This document shows positions 48,873 to 56,550 of a DNA stretch of 64,000 bases, in pieces. A program made the position numbers and the translations under genes. The stretch's first letter is position 1, and each line of letters begins with the position of its first letter. Below the pieces are notes generated by a model. It did no database searches, had not been told where the DNA came from, and saw only the letters and a program-made list of their open reading frames with translations. The stretch is taken from the NCBI RefSeq assembly GCF_003696365.1, contig NZ_RFFM01000002.1:372001-436000 (forward strand). The letters are read 5' to 3'. The DNA is from Stutzerimonas zhaodongensis (lineage in GTDB: Bacteria; Pseudomonadota; Gammaproteobacteria; Pseudomonadales; Pseudomonadaceae).

Positions 48873-50031
48873 TTTTGTATGTCGGCTTTAACCCTTTCAA
48901 GACCGCCCTCATTCGAACAGCTTCAGCACGATATGAGCGAGTCCGCTGAATTAGGTTCAACCTATTCTGGAGAAGGCAATAACGACGATAGTATCTAAAA
49001 CTATGAACACCTTTAGCCGCATCAGCAACGACGCCATTATAAAGGCCTATGCATCTGTCATAGTCTTTATTCGAAGGCAGTGGTAATAATTTCTGAAGCC
49101 GCTTCCTATAACGATCATACTTCGAATGGCTTAATCTCTTGAGCTTATTGACTCGCCCAGAAGTGCTTTCGAAGAGCTTCCTGTACGCGATACTTGTTCG
49201 ACAATTAGGTTCTGCCGCCCACTGCTCCACTTGATGTACTGCAACCCTAATATTCCGAGATTCTTCCTGCGTCATCTGAGGCTTAGGAAAGTTTATTCTC
49301 AGGCCGTGTATCTTGATATTACTGTTACCTTGATAATGCAGTCCTGTTTTAGCTTCATTTACTGAAAATCCTTTTTCGGTAATAAGGCGCCGTACCCTCT
49401 CTTCGTCTTTTGTGAAGTCGTATCCGTAGCTATCACAAGAAATGGTAATATCATCGATTAGCCGAGTATAGCGTAGACCCTGCCGATGCAGCTGCCGGAC
49501 TAAAGAAGGCTCCTCCCTAAAAAAACACAAGTTAGCAAGATGGCTTGATGTAGGAGCCCCTTGTGGAACCCACCCTTCATGAGTGCATAGATTCGCTAAT
49601 ACGTCCGCAACCGGGAAAGGAAAACTGAAGAAATCTGAATAAATGTCTTCAACAACATTCGCACTAATGTTATCGAAGAATTTAGTTATGTCAATTTTCA
49701 AAACACTTTTTGACAGACAGTGGACTTGCGCGCACGAAATATAGTCACGGGGGAAACCAACATCCCGCAATGAACCATATAGATACCGAGGATATCGAAC
49801 AAGATCAACCAAGATCCTGTTCTTTATTTTTCGCTGAATTTTTCTAATCAGCGGGTGAGGACGATACACCAAACGATTACCGTTGCCGGGACGATGGGGC
49901 GTGTATCGTTGATCGCTTGGTAAAGCTAGAGCCTCATCAATCAGCTCTTCAGATACATCAAGAGCGTAAGCAAGGTTAGCAATATTAGATATTGACTGGT
50001 TGGTAGTCTTGCTAAAAGAAAATTCGTCCAT
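48862..50031 (-). CDS. Retron-type reverse transcriptase
   Basis: This 389-residue RNA-directed DNA polymerase shows the fold's landmarks. RLVYRPHPLIRKIQRKI (53-69) resembles the retron N-terminal signature. The first catalytic Asp is D114 in LKIDITKFFDNIS. WVPQGAPTSSHLANLCF (154-170) is typical of retrons, and the active-site motif is RLIDDITIS with D193 and D194 (YxDD replaced by LIDD). NIKIHGLRINFPK (239-250) sits where retrons have the VTG motif. There is no maturase or endonuclease domain, as in retrons and unlike group II introns. The ATG at 50031 has AGGG upstream inside a hairpin. It overlaps the two-span membrane gene and follows a structured region likely to be its msr-msd RNA. Confidence 0.92.
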   Translation of the reverse strand: MDEFSFSKTTNQSISNIANLAYALDVSEELIDEALALPSDQRYTPHRPGNGNRLVYRPHPLIRKIQRKIKNRILVDLVRYPRYLYGSLRDVGFPRDYISCAQVHCLSKSVLKIDITKFFDNISANVVEDIYSDFFSFPFPVADVLANLCTHEGWVPQGAPTSSHLANLCFFREEPSLVRQLHRQGLRYTRLIDDITISCDSYGYDFTKDEERVRRLITEKGFSVNEAKTGLHYQGNSNIKIHGLRINFPKPQMTQEESRNIRVAVHQVEQWAAEPNCRTSIAYRKLFESTSGRVNKLKRLSHSKYDRYRKRLQKLLPLPSNKDYDRCIGLYNGVVADAAKGVHSFRYYRRYCLLQNRLNLIQRTRSYRAEAVRMRAVLKGLKPTYKNDI

Positions 50032-50035
50032 GATG

Positions 50036-50050
50036 ACCCTAGATTAGGGT
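50036..50050 (-). promoter_or_regulatory. Hairpin covering the ribosome site of the reverse transcriptase gene
   Basis: On the minus strand ACCCTA-ATC-TAGGGT forms a perfect 6-bp stem. Its right arm contains the only plausible ribosome-binding sequence (AGGG) 5 bases before the ATG. It could restrain translation, or part of it could be the a2 segment of the retron RNA. Confidence 0.5.
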
Positions 50051-50235
50051 ATCGACCTGACATCCCCGAACGGAGCAGCAGAGCGAAGCTGTTTACACCA
50101 AAACACCCAAAGAAAGCCGCCTTCACTCTGCAAGTCAGGCCGATCACTGGGGGTCTATTGTCGGTCCAAGGCTGAGGCCTGGCCGCCATCCCACGTGGCG
50201 CTGCATGCAACACCGCTAGCCTAACAACAGCTAGC
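50051..50235 (-). ncRNA. Candidate retron ncRNA (msr-msd), four successive hairpins
   Basis: Reading the minus strand, four hairpins follow each other. The first is GCTAGC/GCTAGC (50215-50235). The second, directly adjoining, is GGTGTTG-CATG-CAGCGCC (50197-50214). The third is a bulged CCAGGC-CTCA-GCCTTGG (50166-50182). The fourth is a long two-part stem. In it 50134-50144 pairs with 50051-50061 (11 bp, one G-U). Inside, 50121-50131 pairs with 50078-50088 (11 bp, one G-U), capped by TGTTT/AAACA. It ends 20 bases before the reverse transcriptase ATG. Short hairpins followed by one long stem just upstream of the RT is the msr-msd order. I could not find a convincing a1/a2 pair, so the boundaries are uncertain. 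Confidence 0.55.
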
Positions 50236-50545
50236 AAAATCTCGGGTTTTTTCGTCTTGACTGTCACAGTTGGGCGGTACGCCCATGCGGTCTTGATCAT
50301 ATTACGCCTACTCATCGAGCGCAACGGCAACAGCGCGGTGCGGCTTTCAAAGAAGCGTCAGCGAGCCAACCTACCATCTCGGTATCGTACAGCAGCAGCA
50401 ATTAGGCTCGCCGGAGAGCAGACGCAAACCACAGACGAAAAAAAACCTCAACTTGAAGCAACTGAGCAAGAATCTGCTACAAAGCGTTGCTACAAATTGA
50501 GGTTCACAAATCGCTGTAAGTGCTTGATTTACAACGATTTTTATG
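50236..50545. other. Right part of the island, upstream of the retron RNA
   Basis: No credible gene is seen here. Frames on both strands lack recognisable products. It contains a perfect 6-bp hairpin TGGGCG-GTA-CGCCCA (50271-50285), a TAATAT on the minus strand near 50299-50304 that could be a -10 box, and the right-end TGCTACAAA pair. It may hold the retron promoter and remnants of a lost integration module. Confidence 0.4.
50475..50497. repeat. Right pair of TGCTACAAA repeats
   Basis: TGCTACAAAG (50475-50484) and TGCTACAAAT (50488-50497) are 13 bp apart, matching the left-end pair in sequence, spacing and orientation. They lie about 50 bp inside the right attachment repeat. Confidence 0.6.
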
Positions 50546-50563
50546 GTGGCGGAGAGATAGGGA
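50546..50563. repeat. Right attachment-site repeat (attR) inside tRNA-Ser
   Basis: GTGGCGGAGAGATAGGGA covers the last 17 bases of the tRNA (with CCA) plus one. It is identical to 46854-46871. Confidence 0.85.
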
Positions 50564-50636
50564 TTTGAACCCTAGGTACCCGCGAGGGTACAACGGATTT
50601 CGAATCCGTCCCGTTCGGCCACTCCGGCATCTCTCC
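50547..50636 (-). tRNA. tRNA-Ser (anticodon CGA)
   Basis: This 90-nt type II tRNA with a long variable arm reads UCG codons. The acceptor stem GGAGAGA pairs with TCTCTCC, CCA is encoded, and the anticodon arm is ACGGA-TTCGAAA-TCCGT. The T arm contains GGTTCAAATCC. Its 3' end serves as the island's attachment site. Its own terminator now lies 3.7 kb downstream, beyond the island. Confidence 0.97.
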
Positions 50637-50774
50637 AGCGGCGCGCATCATAGCAGTTCACGAACGATTGTCGAACCCCACCGAGCTGCTTTTTTCCCGC
50701 TTATCAGGGCTTTGCGTGCCGCTGTGTGCGCACGATATTACAGCCTCGATAAATCAAGTTGGTAGAACTCGCGA

Positions 50775-51644
50775 TCAGGCGGTAAGTCGGGTCAGTGCCT
50801 CGCGGTACTTGTCGGCAGTCTTCTGAGCCACGTCAGTGGGTACAGGGGGGGCTGGTGGCTCCTTGTTCCAGCCGGTGGACTCCAGCCAGTCACGTACGAA
50901 CTGCTTGTCAAAGCTCGGCGGATTGCTCCCTTCACGATAACTGTCTGCAGGCCAGAATCGGCTGGAATCGGGAGTCAGCACCTCGTCCATCAACGTAAGG
51001 GTGCCATTCTCGTCGAGGCCGAACTCGAACTTGGTATCGGCAATGATGATGCCGCGGGTCTCGGCATATTTGACTGCAGCGGTATAGAGCGCAATGGAGG
51101 TATCACGGACCTGAGCGGCCAGCGTTTCGCCGATGATGGCTTTGCATTGTTCGAACGAGATGTTCTCGTCGTGATCACCCACAGCGGCCTTGGTCGATGG
51201 TGTGAAAATTGGCTGCGGCAACTTGGCTGCTTCTTTCAAACCAGCCGGGAGTTCAATACCGCAAACGGTTCCGCTTTTCTGATATTCCTTCCAGCCTGAA
51301 CCGACGATGTAGCCACGCACAATGGCCTCGACAGCAACCGGCTTCAAGCGCTTCGCCACCACTGCGCGCCCTTCCACCAACGGCAATTCCTCGGCTGAGA
51401 CGACATCCTCTACCCTGTCACCAGTGAAGTGGTTGGGAACCAGCTCGGCTAACTTGTCGAACCAGAAGTTGGATATCGCGGTCAGGATCTTGCCTTTCTC
51501 CGGTATCGGCTCGGCGAGAATCACGTCAAAAGCGGATAGCCGGTCGGTTGCGACCATCAGCATGCGCTTGTCGTCGATCTCGTAGAGGTCGCGAACCTTG
51601 CCTGAGTAGATTTTCTTGAGGCTGAGTGAAGGAGTAATGGTCAT
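50775..51644 (-). CDS. purC: SAICAR synthetase PurC, long (SGKVRDLYE) subtype
   Basis: Phosphoribosylaminoimidazole-succinocarboxamide synthase joins CAIR and aspartate in purine synthesis. The 289-residue product has the ATP-binding [40 protein letters not shown] and the C-terminal [16 protein letters not shown]. This is the longer subtype known from yeast and Burkholderia. As I recall, the Pseudomonas PurC at this locus is of the short type, about 236 residues (KAKSVY). The ATG at 51644 gives the family start; a longer frame adds an unrelated leader. It lies downstream of bamC in the dapA direction. Confidence 0.93.
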   Translation of the reverse strand: MTITPSLSLKKIYSGKVRDLYEIDDKRMLMVATDRLSAFDVILAEPIPEKGKILTAISNFWFDKLAELVPNHFTGDRVEDVVSAEELPLVEGRAVVAKRLKPVAVEAIVRGYIVGSGWKEYQKSGTVCGIELPAGLKEAAKLPQPIFTPSTKAAVGDHDENISFEQCKAIIGETLAAQVRDTSIALYTAAVKYAETRGIIIADTKFEFGLDENGTLTLMDEVLTPDSSRFWPADSYREGSNPPSFDKQFVRDWLESTGWNKEPPAPPVPTDVAQKTADKYREALTRLTA

Positions 51645-51776
51645 GGTGACTCTCGCGGCTACCAAGTCATCGCCTGGCTGCGTGATCCGCAGCCTTGGCA
51701 ATAGGTCTGTCATCAAACGAAACAGGCGAAACCAGAGGTTTCGCCTGCATTGACTGGAACGGATCGATTAGCGCGA

Positions 51777-52877
51777 TCAGTCCAGACTTTCCTTGAGCAT
51801 GTTCAACACACGACGCGCCACATCTGCCGGGGCAACCGTATCCAGATCCTTGTCGAGCGAGACCTGTACGTTGCCGCTGACATCGGTAAGGCGCAGCTGA
51901 TACCGCTCGGCCCGTGCATCCAGTTTTTCGCGATCCGGCGCACCGCCGAACAGCCGAGAAAAGAAACCAGGTTTGTCGTCAGGGTTGGCCGCACCTTCAG
52001 CCAGGTTGATGTAATAAACACCCAGGCTCCGGTCCAGATCTTCCACAAGAATGTCGCTGGCCTGCAGTGCACGGCCTACGCTCGACCAGGCCCGGTTGAA
52101 GTCCGTGTCGAGCTGGAGAACTGGGCTGCCAGTACCTGCCTCGCTGAGCGTAACTCGGCTTGGAGCGTCATATTCACGCTCTGCGAGCAATGAGGCCGAA
52201 CCGCCCTGCTCGGTGCTACGGTTGAGCCCTGCATGCAACTCATCAAGCAGCACGCGATCGAGTTCGGCATTGATCGGCGCGTCGGGCCAGGCCACGTCAG
52301 CACCGCTGCCGGCAGGACGTTGAACACTGACCAGATAGATCTCACTGGTATCTCGCTGCACGCCGGGCTCGATCCGGACCCGCACACGGGTTTCACCATC
52401 GCCAAGACCGAGGTTGCGCACCAGCGCCGGCGCCAGCTGATCGCGAGTCTGCCAGGCTGTTACGAACTCACCGGTCTGCGGCCGCTCTTCATCAATCTGA
52501 AAGCCATTGTCGGTAAAGAACTGCCGAGCCGCAGCCCAGACCTGCGAAGGGGCACGCATCGCCACCAGCCAGCGAGCACTATCAGAGGTTTGCAGAGAGA
52601 ATTCGCCAGCTTCCTCCGCGATCAACAGGCGCTGAGGGCGCGGTACTTCGTACTCACCAGTAGAGCGTGAATCGGCCACTTGCTGAGGTATGGGAAGCAG
52701 CGGCTCGATAGGACGCAAAGCAGCGCCAGCCGGGACCTGCATCGGCGGCACTTGTTGAGCCTGCAGGTAGTCACTGCCACGGTCGCGGAAATATCCGTCG
52801 TCGCCCCACAACCAACCACAACCGCTGGTTCCAGAGATGATCAAGGCTAGGGTCGATAGGCCGGCCAATCGCTTCAT
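51777..52877 (-). CDS. bamC: Outer-membrane assembly lipoprotein BamC
   Basis: This is a lipoprotein of the BAM complex that inserts outer-membrane barrels. The 366-residue product has a lipobox ISGTSGC (Cys20), an unstructured N-terminal segment of about 75 residues and two helix-grip domains. EVPRPQRLL begins the folded part, and DVARRVLNMLKESLD ends the protein. It follows dapA by 40 bp, the standard dapA-bamC arrangement. Confidence 0.93.
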   Translation of the reverse strand: MKRLAGLSTLALIISGTSGCGWLWGDDGYFRDRGSDYLQAQQVPPMQVPAGAALRPIEPLLPIPQQVADSRSTGEYEVPRPQRLLIAEEAGEFSLQTSDSARWLVAMRAPSQVWAAARQFFTDNGFQIDEERPQTGEFVTAWQTRDQLAPALVRNLGLGDGETRVRVRIEPGVQRDTSEIYLVSVQRPAGSGADVAWPDAPINAELDRVLLDELHAGLNRSTEQGGSASLLAEREYDAPSRVTLSEAGTGSPVLQLDTDFNRAWSSVGRALQASDILVEDLDRSLGVYYINLAEGAANPDDKPGFFSRLFGGAPDREKLDARAERYQLRLTDVSGNVQVSLDKDLDTVAPADVARRVLNMLKESLD

Positions 52878-52917
52878 GCATGTTCCTTCATTGTTAAATC
52901 AGTACACCGGAGACTAT

Positions 52918-53796
52918 TCAGGCCAGTACACCGGACTGACGCATAGCATTGCGAAGCGGCTCCTGACAGCGCTGACTGAGCCACGTCAGAGGCAGGCGAA
53001 TGCCGTCCGGCATCAGGCCCATCTCGTGCAGCGCCCACTTGACCGGAATCGGATTCGCTTCGAGGAACAAGGTCTGGTGCAACGGCATAAGCAGAGCGTT
53101 GATCGCCCGGGCTTTCTCCGCGTCACCTGCAATCGCAGCAGCACAGAGCTCACTCATTGCACGCGGCGCGACATTGGCGGTAACCGATATATTGCCCTTG
53201 CCGCCCATCAGCATCAGCTCGACCGCTGTGGCGTCATCGCCGGAATAGACGAGGAAATCCTTGCTGACACGATCAAGCACTTCCTGACCGCGCTTCAGAT
53301 CGCCTGTCGCCTCCTTGATACCGATGATGTTCGCCACCTTGGATAGGCGCTCGACGGTTTCAGGCAGCATGTCGCAGGCAGTACGGCCGGGCACGTTGTA
53401 GAGGATCTGAGGAATTGCAACGGCTTCGGCAATGTGGCGGAAGTGCAGGTACATGCCTTCCTGGGTCGGCTTGTTGTAGTACGGCGTCACCAGCAAGCAA
53501 GCATCGGCGCCAGCAGCCTTGGCGTTTTCGGTCAGTTCGACGGCTTCGCGAGTGGAATTGGCGCCGGTTCCGGCAATCACCGGGATACGGCCATTGACTT
53601 GATCCACTACACGCCGGATCACTTCGATGTGCTCCGGAACCTCAAGCGTGGAAGCCTCACCTGTGGTGCCGACTGCAACGATCGCATTGGTGCCTTCCTG
53701 TAAATGGAAGTCGACAAGCTTGCTCAGGCTATCCCAATCAAGACCACCTTGCGCGTCCATGGGAGTGACCAACGCCACCATACTGCCCGCAATCAT
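52918..53796 (-). CDS. dapA: 4-hydroxy-tetrahydrodipicolinate synthase DapA
   Basis: This enzyme condenses pyruvate with aspartate semialdehyde, the first committed step to lysine and diaminopimelate. The 292-residue product has [24 protein letters not shown] and [11 protein letters not shown] (catalytic Tyr), plus [11 protein letters not shown] (Schiff-base Lys). The ATG at 53796 is used because AGGAG lies 8 bases upstream; the longer frame has no such site. It is divergent from gcvR. Confidence 0.97.
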   Translation of the reverse strand: MIAGSMVALVTPMDAQGGLDWDSLSKLVDFHLQEGTNAIVAVGTTGEASTLEVPEHIEVIRRVVDQVNGRIPVIAGTGANSTREAVELTENAKAAGADACLLVTPYYNKPTQEGMYLHFRHIAEAVAIPQILYNVPGRTACDMLPETVERLSKVANIIGIKEATGDLKRGQEVLDRVSKDFLVYSGDDATAVELMLMGGKGNISVTANVAPRAMSELCAAAIAGDAEKARAINALLMPLHQTLFLEANPIPVKWALHEMGLMPDGIRLPLTWLSQRCQEPLRNAMRQSGVLA

Positions 53797-54015
53797 GCAA
53801 CCCACTCCTGCCGGAAAAAGAGAGGCGTAATGGTACAAGGCTCCCGAGCGCTTTGCGAGTACGCTGGACGCATCCTACTGTCGGATGGATCAGACGCCAG
53901 CAACGCCCTTCGTCTCACTACGGCTGGCCCGTCATTCCCTCGCGCAACGCTTTTCGCTACCCTTAGCTGTTTTCGGCTTGGCTGGCCGACCGATTCACTA
54001 CCGCCAGGAACATGA

Positions 54016-54576
54016 ATGTCCACCCCCCCAGTACCCCGAGAACAGTTTCTCGTCATCAGCGCAATGGGTCGCAACCCAATGGCGCTTACCAGCGTGCTTT
54101 GCAGGACCAGCAATGAGAACCGCTGCGCCGTCGTCAGCACGCGCTTGACCCGGCATGGCGAATGCTGTGCATTGGTTCTGGAGATCACCGGCACATGGGA
54201 CGCCCTTGCTCGCATGGAAACGGCACTTCCGGCGCTGGCCAAGAAGCATGAGTTCACCACCAACGTAGTGCGCAGTGAAGCATTGGAAACCCGCCCTCAG
54301 GCGCTGCCCTACGTTGCGTATGTAAGCTCGGTTTACCGCCCAGACATCCTCAATGAGCTATGCCAGTTCTTCATCGACCATCGCGTTGAGCTCGAGAGCC
54401 TGACTTGCGACACCTACCAGGCCCCTCAGACCGGCGGCACCATGCTCAATGCGACCTTGACCGTGACGCTTCCAGCCGGCACGCAGATCAGCTGGTTGCG
54501 CGATCAATTTCTGGACTTTGCCGACGCACTCAATCTCGATGCACTGATCGAGCCCTGGCGCCCGCAGAACCCCTGA
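54016..54576 (+). CDS. gcvR: Glycine cleavage system transcriptional repressor GcvR-like (ACT domains)
   Basis: This 186-residue protein has two tandem ACT-type domains: FLVISAMGRNPMALTSVLCR and YVSSVYRPDILNELCQFFIDHRVELESLTCD. GcvR binds glycine and controls the activator GcvA in E. coli. In Pseudomonas the same small ACT protein sits between dapA and bcp. The start at 54016 follows AGGAA, and the gene ends 14 bp before bcp. The regulatory target here is inferred. Confidence 0.85.
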   Translation: MSTPPVPREQFLVISAMGRNPMALTSVLCRTSNENRCAVVSTRLTRHGECCALVLEITGTWDALARMETALPALAKKHEFTTNVVRSEALETRPQALPYVAYVSSVYRPDILNELCQFFIDHRVELESLTCDTYQAPQTGGTMLNATLTVTLPAGTQISWLRDQFLDFADALNLDALIEPWRPQNP

Positions 54577-54590
54577 CAAGGAGGCCGACT

Positions 54591-55064
54591 ATGGCAGTTC
54601 AAATCGACCAACACGTCCCGCCTTTTCACGCTCACGCCACCAGCGAATCCCAGGTCAGCCTTGAAACGCTCAAGGGCAAGCAAGCTGTCTTCTATTTCTA
54701 CCCCAAGGACAATACGCCGGGCTGTACCACTGAGGGCCAGGGGTTCCGTGACCTTCACGAGGCATTCGGCGAGGCCAATACCCTGGTTTTCGGTATATCC
54801 AGGGACAGCCTGAAGACGCATGAGAACTTCAAAGCCAAGCAGGGCTTTCCCTTCGAGCTCATTTCCGACAAGGATGAGCAGCTCTGCCAGCTTTTCGATG
54901 TAATCAAGTTGAAGAAGCTATACGGCAAGGAATATCTGGGTGTAGATCGCAGCACCTTCCTGATCGACAGCGAAGGAGTGCTTCGTCACGAGTGGCGAAG
55001 CGTCAAGGTCCCGGGGCACGTCGAGGCTGTCCTGCAAGCTGCTCAGGCACTTCATCGTAAATGA
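54591..55064 (+). CDS. bcp: Thiol peroxidase BCP (bacterioferritin comigratory protein)
   Basis: This 157-residue peroxiredoxin reduces peroxides with thioredoxin or glutathione. The peroxidatic Cys is in NTPGCTTEGQGF. The resolving Cys five residues later, seen in E. coli (TPGCTVQAC), is Gly here, so it works as a 1-Cys type or uses another Cys (EQLCQLF). The ATG at 54591 has AAGGAGG upstream. It shares a transcript with gcvR and ends at a strong hairpin. Confidence 0.95.
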   Translation: MAVQIDQHVPPFHAHATSESQVSLETLKGKQAVFYFYPKDNTPGCTTEGQGFRDLHEAFGEANTLVFGISRDSLKTHENFKAKQGFPFELISDKDEQLCQLFDVIKLKKLYGKEYLGVDRSTFLIDSEGVLRHEWRSVKVPGHVEAVLQAAQALHRK

Positions 55065-55066
55065 GA

Positions 55067-55090
55067 GAAGGCCGGTTCATACCGGCCTTC
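55067..55090. terminator. Bidirectional terminator between bcp and the AI-2E family gene
   Basis: A perfect 10-bp stem, GAAGGCCGGT and ACCGGCCTTC with a TCAT loop, overlaps the region just after bcp and is followed by TTC. The genes converge here. Confidence 0.75.
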
Positions 55091-55096
55091 TTCGCT

Positions 55097-56176
55097 CTAC
55101 ACGACGCTTTCAACCACAGGAACTGTAGCGGCTCTGCGCGGCCATGCATACAGAACAGCCTTGAACAGCGTTGCCAATGGGATAGCGAAAAACACTCCCC
55201 AGAACCCCCAAAGCCCACCGAACAGCAATACCGAACAGATGATCGCCACCGGGTGCAGGTTAACCGCCTCGGAGAACAGCAACGGCACCAGTACATTGCC
55301 GTCCAGCGCCTGGATGATGGCGTATGCAACCATCAGGTAGATGAACTGATCGCCCAGCCCCCACTGAAACAAGCCAATCAGGGCTATCGGGATGGTTACG
55401 ACAGTAGCGCCGATGTAGGGCACCACGACAGAGATGCCTACAAGAAGCGCCATCAACGCCGCGTAGTTCAATTCCAGCGCCGCGAAGACCGCATACGACA
55501 CCACGCCACATATCAGGATCTCGATGGCCTTGCCACGGATGTAGTTGGCGATCTGCATGTTCATTTCCTGCGACACCTGGGTAATCAACGCGCGCTCGCG
55601 CGGCAGGTATCCGCTCAACCAGTCACTGATCTGCTGACGGTCCTTGAGGAAGAAGAACACAAGAATCGGTACGAGGATCAGGTAGATCATCAGGCTTAGA
55701 AGCAGTGGCAGGCTGGAAAGCGAAGAAGTCAGCACCAGTTGACCGTAGCGGCCAACCTCACCGCGCATGAAGTCGATGCCCCGCAGCACCTGCTCCTCCG
55801 TTAGCAGCTGCGGATATCGCTCCGGCAGCAGCAACAGCAGTGACTGCCATTCGACCAACATCCGCGGCAACTCATTGAACAGTGTCAAAACCTGCTGCCA
55901 AAGCAAAGGCACCAAAAACAGAAGGCATATCGTTAACACCCCTACGAACATAAGGAACACCAGCCACACCGCCACAAGATGCGGAATTCGCGCGCGCTCC
56001 AGCGCCCCGACCAGCCCCTGCATCAGGAACGCCAGTACCAGGCCTGCAAGAACAGGGGCAAGCATGTGACCCAGGGTGAGTACCGTAGCAAATGCGACCA
56101 CCAGCAAAACGGCCAGCACCACCGCTTCCTCGTCGGAAAAATAGCGATGGACCCAGCCACGTAACACGTTAAGCAT
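55097..56176 (-). CDS. AI-2E family transporter (PerM-like)
   Basis: This 359-residue inner-membrane protein has about seven or eight membrane segments. HMLAPVLAGLVLAFLMQGLVG, YLILVPILVFFFLKDRQ, RGKAIEILICGVVSYAVF and VVPYIGATVVTIPIALIGL are typical of the PerM/TqsA family. Members export small molecules or ions, and the substrate is unknown here. It lies 17 bp downstream of the tusA-like gene. Confidence 0.9.
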   Translation of the reverse strand: MLNVLRGWVHRYFSDEEAVVLAVLLVVAFATVLTLGHMLAPVLAGLVLAFLMQGLVGALERARIPHLVAVWLVFLMFVGVLTICLLFLVPLLWQQVLTLFNELPRMLVEWQSLLLLLPERYPQLLTEEQVLRGIDFMRGEVGRYGQLVLTSSLSSLPLLLSLMIYLILVPILVFFFLKDRQQISDWLSGYLPRERALITQVSQEMNMQIANYIRGKAIEILICGVVSYAVFAALELNYAALMALLVGISVVVPYIGATVVTIPIALIGLFQWGLGDQFIYLMVAYAIIQALDGNVLVPLLFSEAVNLHPVAIICSVLLFGGLWGFWGVFFAIPLATLFKAVLYAWPRRAATVPVVESVV

Positions 56177-56193
56177 GTATTTCCTTAGCGGCC

Positions 56194-56445
56194 TCAGGCC
56201 TTTCGCAACCAGTATTGATAGACGCCATTATCGACCTCTTCGCGCAGCAAGGTGTGCCCGGCCAGTCTGGCGAAGCTGCGAAAGTCACGCTGCGACCCCG
56301 GGTCAGTGGCGGTGACCTTCAAAGTCTGCCCGCTTCCCAGGCGATTGAGTTCCAGTTTCGCCTTGAGTAGAGGCATTGGACACTGCAGCCCCGCGGCGTC
56401 CAGCTCGGCATCACAGCCCGCGTCGGACACGCTCTGTTGAGTCAT
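56194..56445 (-). CDS. TusA-family sulfurtransferase-like protein
   Basis: This 83-residue protein has the CPxP motif (AAGLQCPMPLLKAKLEL), the sulfur-carrier Cys of TusA/SirA proteins, and the typical DPGSQRDFRSFARLAGH. The ATG at 56445 has GAGGAG 6 bases upstream; an ATG at 56451 touches that site and is unlikely. It shares direction with the AI-2E gene and is divergent from bepA. This neighbourhood is common in Pseudomonas. It may be a TusA paralogue distinct from the tRNA-thiolation one. Confidence 0.92.
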   Translation of the reverse strand: MTQQSVSDAGCDAELDAAGLQCPMPLLKAKLELNRLGSGQTLKVTATDPGSQRDFRSFARLAGHTLLREEVDNGVYQYWLRKA

Positions 56446-56550
56446 GGTCATCTCCTCGAAAGATTTGCAGGATACCGACCTGCCCCCGCCTCTGGCCAGT
56501 AACCAGGCACAAGGCTACAGTACCCCTCCCGTCCTCATGAGCCAGTCTGG

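Larger units (their letters stand above)
46854..50563. mobile_element. AT-rich retron-type genomic island at tRNA-Ser(CGA), lacking an integrase
   Basis: The island lies between two copies of the 18-bp sequence GTGGCGGAGAGATAGGGA (46854-46871 and 50546-50563), the right copy being the 3' end of tRNA-Ser. The 3.7 kb between is visibly richer in A/T than its neighbours. It holds a reverse transcriptase gene, two membrane-protein genes and a structured upstream region. Each end has two TGCTACAAA repeats spaced 13 bp apart (46933, 46946; 50475, 50488), which look like recombinase arm sites. No integrase or excisionase gene is present, so movement would need enzymes from elsewhere. Defence cargo is inferred from the gene content. 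Confidence 0.8.

Noticed and set aside
48862..50031. Group II intron interpretation of the reverse transcriptase
   Set aside because: No maturase (X) or endonuclease domain follows the RT domain, the gene overlaps a membrane-protein gene, and no intron domain V-like hairpin was seen.
50219..50275. Integron attC-like pair: GCCTAAC (50219-50225) and GTTGGGC (50269-50275)
   Set aside because: The outer motifs fit the short RYYYAAC/GTTRRRY consensus, but the inner symmetry needed for attC folding is missing and there is no integron integrase or cassette array.
49941..50330. A 129-codon minus-strand frame covering the region upstream of the reverse transcriptase
   Set aside because: It overlaps the RT gene out of frame by about 90 bp, has no convincing ribosome site, and lies over the nested hairpins, so the region is better explained as RNA.
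50257..50568. A plus-strand frame of about 100 codons running into tRNA-Ser, possibly an integrase remnant
   Set aside because: No tyrosine recombinase motif is visible and it ends inside the tRNA gene; not supported as a gene or pseudogene.
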